A DNA stretch of 64,000 nucleotides from G965267605 sp965267605 (lineage in GTDB: Bacteria; Bacteroidota; Bacteroidia; Flavobacteriales_E; Vicingaceae): positions 1,922,001 through 1,986,000 of the forward strand of contig OZ254088.1 of NCBI GenBank assembly GCA_965267605.1, written 5' to 3'. Made by a program: the position numbers and the translations under genes. Below, piece by piece: positions 18,478-26,902 of this stretch. How positions within the stretch are numbered: the first letter of the stretch is position 1; every line of letters starts with the position of its first letter. Under the pieces are notes generated by a model. It was not told the origin of the DNA. It did no database searches and saw only the letters and a program-made list of their open reading frames with translations.

Positions 18478-19428
18478 ATGGCAGAAGAGATCGAACACGT
18501 AAAATGCCTGATCATTGGCTCCGGACCAGCGGGATATACAGCAGCTATTTATGCTGCAAGAGCTGATATGAAACCGGTTATGTACCAGGGACTTCAACCT
18601 GGTGGTCAGCTGACTGAAACCACGGACGTTGACAATTTCCCTGGCTATCCGGAAGGCATCAACGGCCCCCAAATGATGATGGAACTTCAAGCGCAGGCGG
18701 AAAGGTTCGAGACGGATGTTCGTTCTGGCTTCATCAATAAAGTAGACTTCGCAGGACCTGTTCACAAGGTATGGGTAGACGATGGGACTGAAATTCACGC
18801 AGACACCATTATCATTTCTACAGGTGCTTCTGCGAAATGGCTGGGCCTCGAGTCTGAAATTCGTCTTCGTGATGCAGGTGGAGGTGTTTCGGCTTGTGCC
18901 GTGTGTGATGGATTCTTCTACAGAGGTCAGGATGTTGCGATTGTAGGCGCAGGCGATTCTGCTTGTGAGGAGGCCAGTTACCTGGCAAAGCTTTGCAACA
19001 AAGTGTACATGCTTATCCGTAGAGATGAGATGCGTGCTTCTAAAGCAATGCAGCATCGTGTAGAGAATCTGGAAAACATTGAAATTCTTTGGAATACTGA
19101 GACTGTTGAGGTACTGGGTGACGAGGCAGTAACCGGTGTTAAGGTATTCAACCATCAAACCAAGGAAGAAAAGGAACTGGACGTAACAGGCTTCTTTGTA
19201 GCTATTGGGCACAAGCCAAATACAGACATCTTCAAAGGATGGTTGGACATGGATGAGCAAGGATACCTGATCAATGAACCAGGAACGTCCAAAACCAACA
19301 TTCCAGGTGTTTTCGTTTCAGGTGATGCCGCAGACAAAGTCTACAGACAAGCTGTTACGGCTGCTGGGACAGGATGTATGGCTGCTTTGGATGCGGAAAG
19401 ATACCTTGCTGCGCAAGGCAATCACTAG
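18478..19428 (+). CDS. trxB: Thioredoxin-disulfide reductase
   Basis: NADPH-dependent flavoprotein that keeps thioredoxin reduced in the cytoplasm. The 316 residues have the FAD-binding GSGPAGYTAAIYAAR (14-28), the redox-active pair C140/C143 in CAVCDG, the NADPH-binding GAGDSACEEA (about 157-166) and the C-terminal FAD motif VFVSGDAADKVYRQ. Length and spacing are those of the low-molecular-weight bacterial enzyme. The stop codon lies in a CTAG tetramer shared with the stop of the convergent saccharopine-dehydrogenase-like gene. Confidence 0.96.
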   Translation: MAEEIEHVKCLIIGSGPAGYTAAIYAARADMKPVMYQGLQPGGQLTETTDVDNFPGYPEGINGPQMMMELQAQAERFETDVRSGFINKVDFAGPVHKVWVDDGTEIHADTIIISTGASAKWLGLESEIRLRDAGGGVSACAVCDGFFYRGQDVAIVGAGDSACEEASYLAKLCNKVYMLIRRDEMRASKAMQHRVENLENIEILWNTETVEVLGDEAVTGVKVFNHQTKEEKELDVTGFFVAIGHKPNTDIFKGWLDMDEQGYLINEPGTSKTNIPGVFVSGDAADKVYRQAVTAAGTGCMAALDAERYLAAQGNH

Positions 19429-20768
19429 GCGTATTCTACCTCTTTCTCTGTGAAGGTGATTCCAAAACCTTCGAGTTCCTTTAACACGGGCTTATAGATG
19501 GCCGGTATGGTTGGTCGTTGAACACCATAAGTGGCAATGGTACCATCAAGGATCAATTTAACCGCAATGGCGACAGGCAATCCAACCGTCTTGGCCATAG
19601 CAGTGTACGTATCGTCTTCACCAATGCATACCATGCTAGAGTGCCGCTCCCTACGCTCTCCATTTGCCCGATAGACGAACTTGTGCCACATCACTATCAT
19701 ATCTTTGTCTTCCGGACTGAGGGTCCATTTCTGTTCCAAGATATGCTGTAGAATTTGGGCAGGAGTAGCATTCTTCAGACCGACCTTCTTATCTGAAAAT
19801 ATCTCCAGATACTCCAGCTTCTCCCAAAGGTCCACATTGTCCTGATCAATCTTTAGATATTGTCTCAACTTCAGTTCAACTGAATCGTGCGGATTGTAAG
19901 CAAGGAAAGTATTGATAAACTCCCGATACGTCATGTTCTCAGAATCCTCCAGCACGTACGAATCGTCTGTAGCACCAAGTTGAATGAATAAGTTCCATGC
20001 ACGACAAAAACCTGGCTTCCTCAATGTTCCTCTGAACATCGTCTGGATGTCTTCCAGGCCATAAATCTCTCTGTACTTGAGGCTATCTCGGTTCGCATAA
20101 CCTTCGAATTTCCCGTGTCCCTCAATATCAATGATCTCCGTTCTTCTGAACAGCTTATGGTATGGAATGTATTTGTATTTACCCTCTTGAATGAACTTCA
20201 CAGCACCACCCTGACCTGCAAGAACCACGTTCCTGGGATTCCACGTGAATTTGTAGTTCCAAGGGTTGTTATCTGATTCAGGAGCTACCAATCCTCCTGT
20301 AAAGCTTTCGAAGTCAGTGAGTTCAGAACCCTCTTCACGGATGTGATCAATCACTGCCATTGCGGACATGTGATCGATACCAGGATCAACACCCATCTCA
20401 TTCATGAAAACGAGTCCTTTGCCTTTAGCCTCCTGGTCGAGTACCTTCATCTCTTCAGAAACATACGAGGCTGTTACCATGTGGGTATTCAGTTCTACAC
20501 ACATTTTGGCAACGTTCGGGTGCATTCTTGCCGGAAGCATAGAAACTACCAGGTCTGCGTTGGAGATTTGATCACTTAGACTCCCTTGATTTGTTACATC
20601 TAACTCCAGCGCCTCCAAAGCTGGCATTCCACCGCAAGCCTCTTCAGCCATCGCCTGAGATCGATCGGCAATTACGGTGGTCCAACCTTCTTGCTCAGCA
20701 TTGTCTGACAAGTATTTGATAAGGTAGGATGCCGAACGACCAGCTCCCAATACAAGTATCTTCTTCAA
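19425..20768 (-). CDS. Saccharopine dehydrogenase (reductase)-like enzyme
   Basis: A 447-residue NAD(P)-dependent oxidoreductase related to saccharopine dehydrogenase/reductase, which handles saccharopine in lysine metabolism. The N-terminal Rossmann motif LGAGRSASYLIKYL and the following ADRSQ acidic loop bind the cofactor; GVDPGIDHMSAM (about 137-148) and the block PWNYKFTWNPRNVVLAGQGG are typical of the family's catalytic domain. The adjacent genes give no lysine-pathway context, so the precise substrate is inferred from family only. It ends tail-to-tail with trxB through a shared CTAG. Confidence 0.85.
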   Translation of the reverse strand: MKKILVLGAGRSASYLIKYLSDNAEQEGWTTVIADRSQAMAEEACGGMPALEALELDVTNQGSLSDQISNADLVVSMLPARMHPNVAKMCVELNTHMVTASYVSEEMKVLDQEAKGKGLVFMNEMGVDPGIDHMSAMAVIDHIREEGSELTDFESFTGGLVAPESDNNPWNYKFTWNPRNVVLAGQGGAVKFIQEGKYKYIPYHKLFRRTEIIDIEGHGKFEGYANRDSLKYREIYGLEDIQTMFRGTLRKPGFCRAWNLFIQLGATDDSYVLEDSENMTYREFINTFLAYNPHDSVELKLRQYLKIDQDNVDLWEKLEYLEIFSDKKVGLKNATPAQILQHILEQKWTLSPEDKDMIVMWHKFVYRANGERRERHSSMVCIGEDDTYTAMAKTVGLPVAIAVKLILDGTIATYGVQRPTIPAIYKPVLKELEGFGITFTEKEVEYA

Positions 20769-20823
20769 TGTCTAGCCCGTTTGTGTTCAGATGATGAATG
20801 TACTTAACCCTTTAAATTGTGGC

Positions 20824-20831
20824 TATCTTTA
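20824..20831 (+). promoter_or_regulatory. -7 promoter-like element
   Basis: TATCTTTA, one mismatch to TAnnTTTG, 25 bases before the ATG at 20857. Confidence 0.35.
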
Positions 20832-20856
20832 ATCGGGTTAATTATCAACAGGTTTC

Positions 20857-21723
20857 ATGAAGGTCTACACAGTGATGATAGGCTTGATCTCAGTCATTGG
20901 TTTCTGTGCATGCAAAGACGCACAGAAAGTTTCAAGCCCCAATACACAACTGGAAACGCTCACGCTCAAAGGGCTGTATCAGGGGCGAAACCTCTTCATT
21001 CAAAATCCTTTCCACCCTACTAATCCAAATCATCCAAATCCTGTAGGTGCGCAGAAATACTGGATCAATGGGGAGCTCATGTGCAACTTCCAAAAGAGGG
21101 AACGCACTTGTAAATGGTCTTCTGCTTTTGAAGTAGAATTTGACAAAACCTTGCTAAGAATTGGAGATTCCGTAACCGTTCAGGTGGCATATTATCCGGG
21201 TAGCAAACCCAAATGCCTGAACCCAGAAGTAATGCTTCCTATGAGCACTTACAAGGTGGTTGATATCTCTGTATCCAAAGAAGGGATATTGAAATGGTCA
21301 ACCAAAGGAGAAACGGGTAAACTGCCATTTGGAGTGGAGCAATTCCGATGGGGCAAGTGGATTAATCTGGGAACCGTTCCAGGAAAAGGAGTTCCCGTGC
21401 TAAACAATTACACATTTGATGTTCAACAACATCTTCATTCAGGTACCAACAAGTTCCGCATAAGTCAGACCGGATACCGGATGAAACCAAGGTTATCAAA
21501 GCATTTAGAAGTTGACCCTAGCCTTGACGTGATCTATATCGATCCCTTGGCGCGAAAGTTCCGTATCATTCGCTTCAATGCAGTAACACGCTACGAAGTA
21601 GAGGATAGTAGCAAAAACGTGCTTCTCAAGGGTTACGGAAACGAAATAGATTTGAGTAGGCTGAAAAGGGGGGAATATTACCTTCGTTATGACAACACAG
21701 AAGAACGATTTCTAAAAAAATAA
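20857..21723 (+). CDS. Secreted protein of an unnamed Bacteroidota family (paralogue B)
   Basis: A 288-residue exported protein, hydrophobic leader ending GFCAC (possible lipobox, C19), paralogous to the product at 16490. Shared blocks: QGRNLFIQNP, SAFEVEF, GDSVTVQV, SKPKCLNPEVMLP, GILKWST, LPFGVEQFRWGKWINLG, NKFRISQTGY and a tail RYEVEDSSKNVLLKG, EIDLSRLKRGEYYLRY, ending RFLKK. It differs by an inserted Pro/Asn-rich loop (HPTNPNHPNP) after IQNP. As in paralogue A the tail resembles a shortened sorting domain. It is followed after one base by the DUF423 gene. Function unknown. Confidence 0.75.
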   Translation: MKVYTVMIGLISVIGFCACKDAQKVSSPNTQLETLTLKGLYQGRNLFIQNPFHPTNPNHPNPVGAQKYWINGELMCNFQKRERTCKWSSAFEVEFDKTLLRIGDSVTVQVAYYPGSKPKCLNPEVMLPMSTYKVVDISVSKEGILKWSTKGETGKLPFGVEQFRWGKWINLGTVPGKGVPVLNNYTFDVQQHLHSGTNKFRISQTGYRMKPRLSKHLEVDPSLDVIYIDPLARKFRIIRFNAVTRYEVEDSSKNVLLKGYGNEIDLSRLKRGEYYLRYDNTEERFLKK

Positions 21724-21724
21724 C

Positions 21725-22117
21725 ATGGTTCGAAGCCTAATTATATGGGGTGCAATGTTTGGTCTCACAGGAGTAATTTTCGGAGCACTTGGGGCCCACG
21801 CATTGAAGGCTTTCCTTAATGCCGACCAACTGGCATCGTTTAATACCGGTGTACGGTATCAAATGTTTCACGCCCTGGTACTGCTGATTCTAGGAACGAA
21901 ATTGGGAACGATCGACCAGAAGGTCAGATTCTGGATCGGCTTACTTTTCATTGCCGGTGTTGTAATGTTCAGCGGATCAATCTTCTGTCTGGCAACTATT
22001 CCATGGCATGGGATGGAAGGCATCAAATGGATGGGACCCGTAACTCCGCTCGGGGGATTACTAATGATCGTTGCCTGGTTATGGATGTTGATTGCAGCAA
22101 TTAGGGCGAAAGCCTAA
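21725..22117 (+). CDS. DUF423 family membrane protein
   Basis: A 130-residue inner-membrane protein with four predicted helices. The N-terminal GAMFGLTGVIFGALGAHALK and the following FNTGVRYQMFHALVLL are the signature of DUF423 (YgdD-like). No function is established for the family. It starts one base after the stop of paralogue B, so the two are an operon, and ends in an overlap with the stop of the convergent TonB-domain gene. Confidence 0.9.
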   Translation: MVRSLIIWGAMFGLTGVIFGALGAHALKAFLNADQLASFNTGVRYQMFHALVLLILGTKLGTIDQKVRFWIGLLFIAGVVMFSGSIFCLATIPWHGMEGIKWMGPVTPLGGLLMIVAWLWMLIAAIRAKA

Positions 22118-22530
22118 TTGTCCAGCCCAAATTCAATTGGAAGTACATACCGTACGTTAGCCGGCTTACCGTTGTTCAAACCTGCCTGCCAGCCTGGCAT
22201 TTCATTCACAAGCCTTAACGCTTCTTCTTCGAAACACTCTTCAACCTTGTTCTCAACTTTAGCTTCGTGAACAACACCAGTACTATCAATGATAAAGCCT
22301 ACGAGTGCTACCCCCTCAAGACCCTTGTCTTTGGCTTCTTCCGGGAATTGCATGTTTTCGATGATGTATTTTCTAAGGCCTTCTTCCCCGCCATCAAATT
22401 CAGGCATGTCGGTTACGTAATCGTAAACCTTCACATTCTTGAATGCACTTTCCTTTGGACCCTCATCTTCCTTAGGAGCTCCGCAAGCGAAGAGCAGCAA
22501 ACATGAACCGATGGTGAGTAGTTTCTTCAT
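22114..22530 (-). CDS. Lipoprotein with a TonB C-terminal domain
   Basis: A 138-residue protein with a lipoprotein signal (MKKLLTIGSCLLLFACGAP, lipobox LFAC, C16) followed by a short acidic linker and a TonB C-terminal domain (about 40-136): MPEFDGGEEGLRKYI, FPEEAKDKGLEG, VGFIIDSTGVV, PGWQAGLNNGKPANVRYVLPIEF. Normal TonB proteins are anchored in the inner membrane by a helix and span the periplasm; this one has a lipid anchor and almost no spacer, so it probably does not energise receptors in the usual way. Its end overlaps the stop of the DUF423 gene. Confidence 0.88.
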   Translation of the reverse strand: MKKLLTIGSCLLLFACGAPKEDEGPKESAFKNVKVYDYVTDMPEFDGGEEGLRKYIIENMQFPEEAKDKGLEGVALVGFIIDSTGVVHEAKVENKVEECFEEEALRLVNEMPGWQAGLNNGKPANVRYVLPIEFGLDN

Positions 22531-22591
22531 TGCCCCAAAAACACAGGTGAATTTAAATGTTTAGTACGGAATTGCAATAGGTATGTTCCAT

Positions 22592-23389
22592 TTAAGGGAA
22601 AATGCCTTGTTGGTGTAAAGCACACAAATCCATGGTAATGGCCACCGAAAAGTGGATAGCCACACCAAGCCAAACAGATTTTGACTTCAAACTTAGCGCC
22701 CCAAGGGCGATACCGGCCATGATAGCACCGGTGGTTTCCTGCCATGGTTTTCCGAAATGGATCATGCAATAAGGCACCATCATCACAAACACGGAGTAAA
22801 AGCCGAAACGATGCTTAGTGCCATGAACCATAAATCCTCTGAAAAAGAACTCCAATCCCACAAACTGCAGCAAATAAAAGCCCTCCCACTTAATGAATGA
22901 ATTCCAGTTGGGGTGCAGCGTTTCCATATCGTAAAAAGGATACTTGCTCTGAAATGCTTGGTTGTGCGACATCCACCAAATCAACGGCAACATGATAAGA
23001 AAGAACAGGATATAGATTTTGTACCCCCTGATCGCGCCTCCCAATCTGGCACCATACTCTTTGAGCTTTTCCTTGATAATCAATCGAACGATGATTGCCG
23101 GAACAATCGCATAGAATAGGAATGAGCAACAAGCCCAGTAACCCAGGCGGAACAGTTGAGGATCAGCCGCATTTCGGTATTGGTACATAACCCACCCTGC
23201 TGCCTTGTTCATTCCAAGTGCCCTAAGCGTTTGATCAAGCACATCAAGTTTACCAAGGTAGTTGATGGCCATAAGACAAACTGCAGATGTCACCATCACC
23301 CAGATGGTCTTTTTGTCCCAAGTACTTTCTTCCCCCTCCCAACTGGTGCGGGTATCTGTAAAAACCTGGTTCCAGACTTTCCTGATCAT
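22592..23389 (-). CDS. CPBP family intramembrane metalloprotease homologue
   Basis: A 265-residue polytopic membrane protein with a CPBP (Abi/Rce1-like) domain in its second half. Motif 1 reads LEFFFRGF (179-186), so the usual EExxxR has Leu in place of the first Glu, with E180 and R184 kept; motif 2 is the MIHFGKP histidine H211 and motif 3 the histidine H246 in VAIHFS. Homologues cleave prenylated or other membrane substrates; loss of the first Glu may alter or abolish activity. It is separated by one base from the NTF2-like gene upstream in the same minus-strand operon. Confidence 0.82.
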   Translation of the reverse strand: MIRKVWNQVFTDTRTSWEGEESTWDKKTIWVMVTSAVCLMAINYLGKLDVLDQTLRALGMNKAAGWVMYQYRNAADPQLFRLGYWACCSFLFYAIVPAIIVRLIIKEKLKEYGARLGGAIRGYKIYILFFLIMLPLIWWMSHNQAFQSKYPFYDMETLHPNWNSFIKWEGFYLLQFVGLEFFFRGFMVHGTKHRFGFYSVFVMMVPYCMIHFGKPWQETTGAIMAGIALGALSLKSKSVWLGVAIHFSVAITMDLCALHQQGIFP

Positions 23390-23390
23390 A

Positions 23391-23831
23391 TCAACTGGAG
23401 TGGTCGGCTACGATTACCCAGGCGCCATCTATCTTCTTCCAGAGTAACGTGTAATGTCCTTGCAATACATCTTCACTGCGGTCCAATCTCCACTTTCCAA
23501 TCACAAATGCATTGCTGTTGCCTAGTATTTCCACTTCCAGGATATCGAAGGAAAGCGTACCCATAGCATCAAGGTCTGGGTATGACGATTTGTAGTTATC
23601 TAAAGTGGTCTGCCAGCCCATCTTAAGACCAGACTTACCAATGAACTTCAATGAGTCTGATTTCCAATAATGTTTCATGAATCCCTCAAGATCACCAGCA
23701 TTCCATGCTTCAACCTGTTCGGCCATGTTTCCTCTGATCAATGCTTCTGAAGATTCGCCTTCAGGAGGAGGAACAGTTTGACATCCTAAAACTGAAAGGA
23801 TGAGAATTAAGCCAAAGACTTGCTGAAGCAC
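23391..23831 (-). CDS. NTF2/SnoaL-like lipoprotein
   Basis: A small lipoprotein of about 146 residues with an NTF2-like (SnoaL/DUF4440-type) fold: WNAGDLEGFMKHYWKSDSLKFIGKSG, and the end YTLLWKKIDGAWVIVADHSS. I choose GTG 23831 because it gives a neat lipoprotein signal (LQQVFGLILILSVLGC); the ATG at 23870 would add thirteen polar residues in front. Either start overlaps the end of the upstream acetyltransferase-like gene (by 25 or 64 bases), which indicates coupled translation. No specific ligand can be named. Confidence 0.75.
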   Translation of the reverse strand: MLQQVFGLILILSVLGCQTVPPPEGESSEALIRGNMAEQVEAWNAGDLEGFMKHYWKSDSLKFIGKSGLKMGWQTTLDNYKSSYPDLDAMGTLSFDILEVEILGNSNAFVIGKWRLDRSEDVLQGHYTLLWKKIDGAWVIVADHSS

Positions 23832-24934
23832 CTTCTTCGCTTGTGCTGTATGTGCTCGTAGTTCTTCCAATTGGAAATTGCGTTCGTGTTCGTTTCGAAG
23901 ATACCTGTGGTCTCTATGTATTTCAATCCTTTCTGCTGCATCACATTCTGTATCTCAGCCATCAGGATTACACCTGCACCAGTGGATTGATGCTCCTGCA
24001 ACACACCGGTCAGCAGCTGATCCATGGTATCTACACCTTTGGCTTTACGCGCTTTTAGAATGTGCGTAAAGCCAAATGGAAAGAGTTTACCCTTCGCTTT
24101 CTGCATGGCATGAGAAAGACTTGGCATACCCACAACAAACCCTATCATCTCACCGTCAAGCTTCACCATCTTTACGAACTCGGGGTTCAGCAACTTCACA
24201 TACTTGGAAGCATAGAAATCAATCATCTTTTCTGAGAAAGGCGCTGTATAAGGAAGTTCCTGGAACGCATCGTTCAAGATTTCAAATATCCTTCTGGTGT
24301 AAGGCTTCAACTCATCCTCAGACTTGAAATGACACACTTCAATTCCGTATCTCCTGGCAATCAGCTTAGCTCCCCTACTCGCTTTCTCCACAGCTTGTTC
24401 GCCAACAGTAAGTCTGAACTCCACCCAATCAATCTCTTTCTCATAGCCTAAAGCCTCTACCATACCTAGATAATATGGCTTATGGTAGACAGAAGCTATT
24501 GACTGCAGATGATCAAAGCCCTCGATCAACATTCCCTGGGTATCCAGATTCGAGAAACCCAACGGGCCATGTACCCTGGTCATGCCTTTGTCTTTCAACC
24601 AGTCTTCGGCTGTACCAAGTAACAATCGAAGCACATCGGCTTCCTCAACAAATTCCAACCTGGAAATTCTTCCCACCTTCTCGCCCATCTTCTCGATGTA
24701 AGCATTGTTCACAATAGCCCCTATCCTGCCTACTGGTTTCCCATCCTTGAAAGCCATCCAAAACTCAGCCTCGCAGAAATCATAGGCGGGATTCTTATCC
24801 GGATCGATAGATTTCAACTCGTCATCCGTGATCGGTGGCACCCAATTTTCATCGCCCGCATACAGGTCGAACTGAAATTTGACAAATGCCTTGCGATCCG
24901 CACTGGATGTAACTTTCCTGATTTCTACTGACAT
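23807..24934 (-). CDS. GNAT-like acyltransferase family protein (YghO-like)
   Basis: A 375-residue protein of the YghO-like group, which contains an acetyltransferase (GNAT) fold. Supporting segments are WVPPITDDELKSIDPDKNP near the start, EAEFWMAFKDGKPVGRIGAIVN, the block RVHGPLGFSNLDTQGMLIEGFD and a C-terminal GLKYIETTGIFETNTNAI. No substrate is known for the family. It heads the minus-strand group that continues into the NTF2-like and CPBP genes, and diverges from the YceI gene. Confidence 0.75.
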   Translation of the reverse strand: MSVEIRKVTSSADRKAFVKFQFDLYAGDENWVPPITDDELKSIDPDKNPAYDFCEAEFWMAFKDGKPVGRIGAIVNNAYIEKMGEKVGRISRLEFVEEADVLRLLLGTAEDWLKDKGMTRVHGPLGFSNLDTQGMLIEGFDHLQSIASVYHKPYYLGMVEALGYEKEIDWVEFRLTVGEQAVEKASRGAKLIARRYGIEVCHFKSEDELKPYTRRIFEILNDAFQELPYTAPFSEKMIDFYASKYVKLLNPEFVKMVKLDGEMIGFVVGMPSLSHAMQKAKGKLFPFGFTHILKARKAKGVDTMDQLLTGVLQEHQSTGAGVILMAEIQNVMQQKGLKYIETTGIFETNTNAISNWKNYEHIQHKRRRCFSKSLA

Positions 24935-25042
24935 GTTGAAATTGCTATGTGACGAAGATAGTAATTACTGCACGAACAAATTTGTACGGTTATTGTTATG
25001 GAACAAACGCAATTAGTTACCCTAGTATTAAACAAACTGACT

Positions 25043-25642
25043 ATGAAGAAGAATTTGATCATCGCCACCGTTCTTGCAGTAAGCATTAGCGGGGCATCTT
25101 TTGGCCAACAGGAGAAACTTACTGTAAGCTCAAAAGCGAGTTCCATTGAATGGACCGGAAAGAAAGTTACTGGACAACATATGGGTACCATCTCCTTAAA
25201 AGAGGGATGGGTAGACCTTGACAAAGGCAAGTTGGTAGACGGAATGTTCACTTTGGACATGACCTCGATCAATGTTACCGACCTGGAAGGCAAAATGAAA
25301 TCTAACCTTGAAGGTCACCTGAGCTCACCAGACTTTTTTGATGTAGCAAAGCACAAAACCGGTACGTTCACCATTGCAAAGGTTGAAGCAATGGAAAAGC
25401 CGGAAGCAGGTAACACACACACCATTTCCGGAAAGCTGACATTGAAAGGTATTTCAAAGGACATCTCATTCCCCGCAAAGGTGGAGGTTACAGACGGCAA
25501 ACTTGCAGCCGTTGCAGCATTCAAGATTGACAGAACAGATTGGGACATCAAGTATGGTTCGGGTAAGTTCTTTGAGGGACTTGGCGACAAAGCCATCTCC
25601 GATGACATTGAGCTGAAGCTTCAACTTGCTGCCAAGAAGTAA
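25043..25642 (+). CDS. YceI family periplasmic lipid-binding-like protein
   Basis: A secreted protein of 199 residues. I use ATG 25043, which begins a clean signal peptide (MKKNLIIATVLAVSISGASFGQ), not the in-frame ATG at 24998. The mature part is a YceI/lipocalin-like barrel: SSIEWTGKKVTGQHMGTISL, FTLDMTSINVTDL, LEGHLSSPDFFDVAKH, KTGTFTIAKVE and a final DIKYGSGKFFEGLGDKAI. YceI proteins bind polyisoprenoids or similar lipids in other bacteria. The sequence ACAAATTTG about 60 bases upstream is close to a -7 element. A strong terminator follows. Confidence 0.92.
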   Translation: MKKNLIIATVLAVSISGASFGQQEKLTVSSKASSIEWTGKKVTGQHMGTISLKEGWVDLDKGKLVDGMFTLDMTSINVTDLEGKMKSNLEGHLSSPDFFDVAKHKTGTFTIAKVEAMEKPEAGNTHTISGKLTLKGISKDISFPAKVEVTDGKLAAVAAFKIDRTDWDIKYGSGKFFEGLGDKAISDDIELKLQLAAKK

Positions 25643-25671
25643 ATACAATTCCTTAGTTATATAGTTTTCGC

Positions 25672-25699
25672 AAGTCCGGCCATTGGCCGGACTTTTTTT
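25672..25699 (+). terminator. Rho-independent terminator of the YceI gene
   Basis: Perfect 10-bp stem (25672-25681 AAGTCCGGCC with 25685-25694) with a 3-base loop ATT, running into seven Ts. Confidence 0.93.
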
Positions 25700-25736
25700 A
25701 TCCAGAAATTGGTAACTTTTCATTTCAAGTCGAAGC

Positions 25737-26084
25737 ATGAAATTTCTCCGTTTCACATCCTTGATCATAGTTCTTCTTTGGACCGGATCTTTATCTGCAC
25801 AAAGTAGCGGAACAGTTGCTCCCATTGAGCCCTGCGAAATTCTTGTACCTAATACTGTTGGACAGGATAACAATTACATGCTTCAGATCCAGACCACCTG
25901 TGCTATGGACAGCTTTGAGTTCATAGTATATAACAGGTGGGGACAAAAACTGTCTACTTTACACGAACAAACCGAGTTGTGGGACGCTTCAGAACTAGCC
26001 GCGGGAACTTACTACTGGATACTGAAAGCGGTGATAGGAGAAGAGAGGCGATTTGACAAAGGCTTTGTCGTTTTAGTTAAATAA
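25737..26084 (+). CDS. Stand-alone T9SS type B (gliding C-terminal) domain protein 1
   Basis: A 115-residue protein that is a signal peptide (MKFLRFTSLIIVLLWTGSLSAQ) directly joined to one type B sorting domain: CEILVPNTVGQDN, FEFIVYNRWGQKLSTL, LWDASELAAGTYYWIL and a final FVVLVK strand. In known T9SS cargo this domain sits at the end of large proteins; here there is no cargo in front of it. It is followed by the GLPGLI gene after three bases and then by a second protein of the same architecture. It may be a secreted minimal domain or an accessory for others; function is unknown. Confidence 0.82.
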   Translation: MKFLRFTSLIIVLLWTGSLSAQSSGTVAPIEPCEILVPNTVGQDNNYMLQIQTTCAMDSFEFIVYNRWGQKLSTLHEQTELWDASELAAGTYYWILKAVIGEERRFDKGFVVLVK

Positions 26085-26087
26085 ACC

Positions 26088-26891
26088 ATGAGCAGTCGTT
26101 CAAAGATCACGATCAGTTTCCTTGTATTCGCTCTGTGCAGTGTAATGCAAATGCGAGCACAGAAGCAGGGAAGGATCATCTACGACATGCTGTACTATGA
26201 TGAACTGGATTCGTCATTGTACTTTGAATTAAAAGACGACCCAGCCATTCCTCCAGAGGTGAGAAAGAGATTGATCCTTGGTGGCTGGTCCGCGAAAAAA
26301 GAAGTGCTCTTCTTCAATGATAGCTGCTCTCTTTTTAGGGCTTACATCAAAGGTGAGGATGAAGATTATGACAATAGGTATGAAGCGCCTAAAGGATACT
26401 GTACCATTGGAACATGCTATCCATCGTCTCGAAGTCATGTGAACTACAATCAGAGCAAGCTCACGCAAGTAGCCACGGTTTACGGCAAGGACTTTCTGCT
26501 CAACGAATCGTGGAAGAAACCCACATGGGAGATCACCAAGGAAATGGAAGAGATCATGGGCTACCCATGTTACATGGCCAAGTACAAGGAAAATGACACA
26601 TCTATTGTAAAGGCATGGTTTGCGCCTCAAATTCCTTCAGCTGTGGGACCTGTCCGATATGGCGGTTTGCCGGGTGCCATTCTTAAACTCAAAGTGGGCA
26701 GATACACTTACGTTGCAAGAAGTATTGACCTAAAACCATTTCCCACCGGAGAAACCAGGAAACCAGATTTCGGTAAGAAGATCACACGAAAGGAACTGGA
26801 GGAGATCAAGATCAAGAAGAAGAAAGAACGAGAGGAATTAAGCAAGAACAAAGGTGAAGGATTTATTGTCGTTCCTGACGGCCCCCATTAA
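26088..26891 (+). CDS. GLPGLI family protein
   Basis: A 267-residue secreted protein (signal peptide about 1-24, ending MQMRAQ) of the GLPGLI family, named for the motif seen here as GGLPGAIL near 219. The preceding block VKAWFAPQIPSAVGPVRYG and the earlier WEITKEMEEIMGYPCYMAKY are also typical. The C-terminus is a charged Lys/Glu segment, longer than in many members. The family is widespread in Bacteroidota and often lies near TonB-dependent receptors; its function is not known. Here it is enclosed by two stand-alone type B sorting domains. Confidence 0.88.
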   Translation: MSSRSKITISFLVFALCSVMQMRAQKQGRIIYDMLYYDELDSSLYFELKDDPAIPPEVRKRLILGGWSAKKEVLFFNDSCSLFRAYIKGEDEDYDNRYEAPKGYCTIGTCYPSSRSHVNYNQSKLTQVATVYGKDFLLNESWKKPTWEITKEMEEIMGYPCYMAKYKENDTSIVKAWFAPQIPSAVGPVRYGGLPGAILKLKVGRYTYVARSIDLKPFPTGETRKPDFGKKITRKELEEIKIKKKKEREELSKNKGEGFIVVPDGPH

Positions 26892-26902
26892 ACCAAATCA
26901 CT

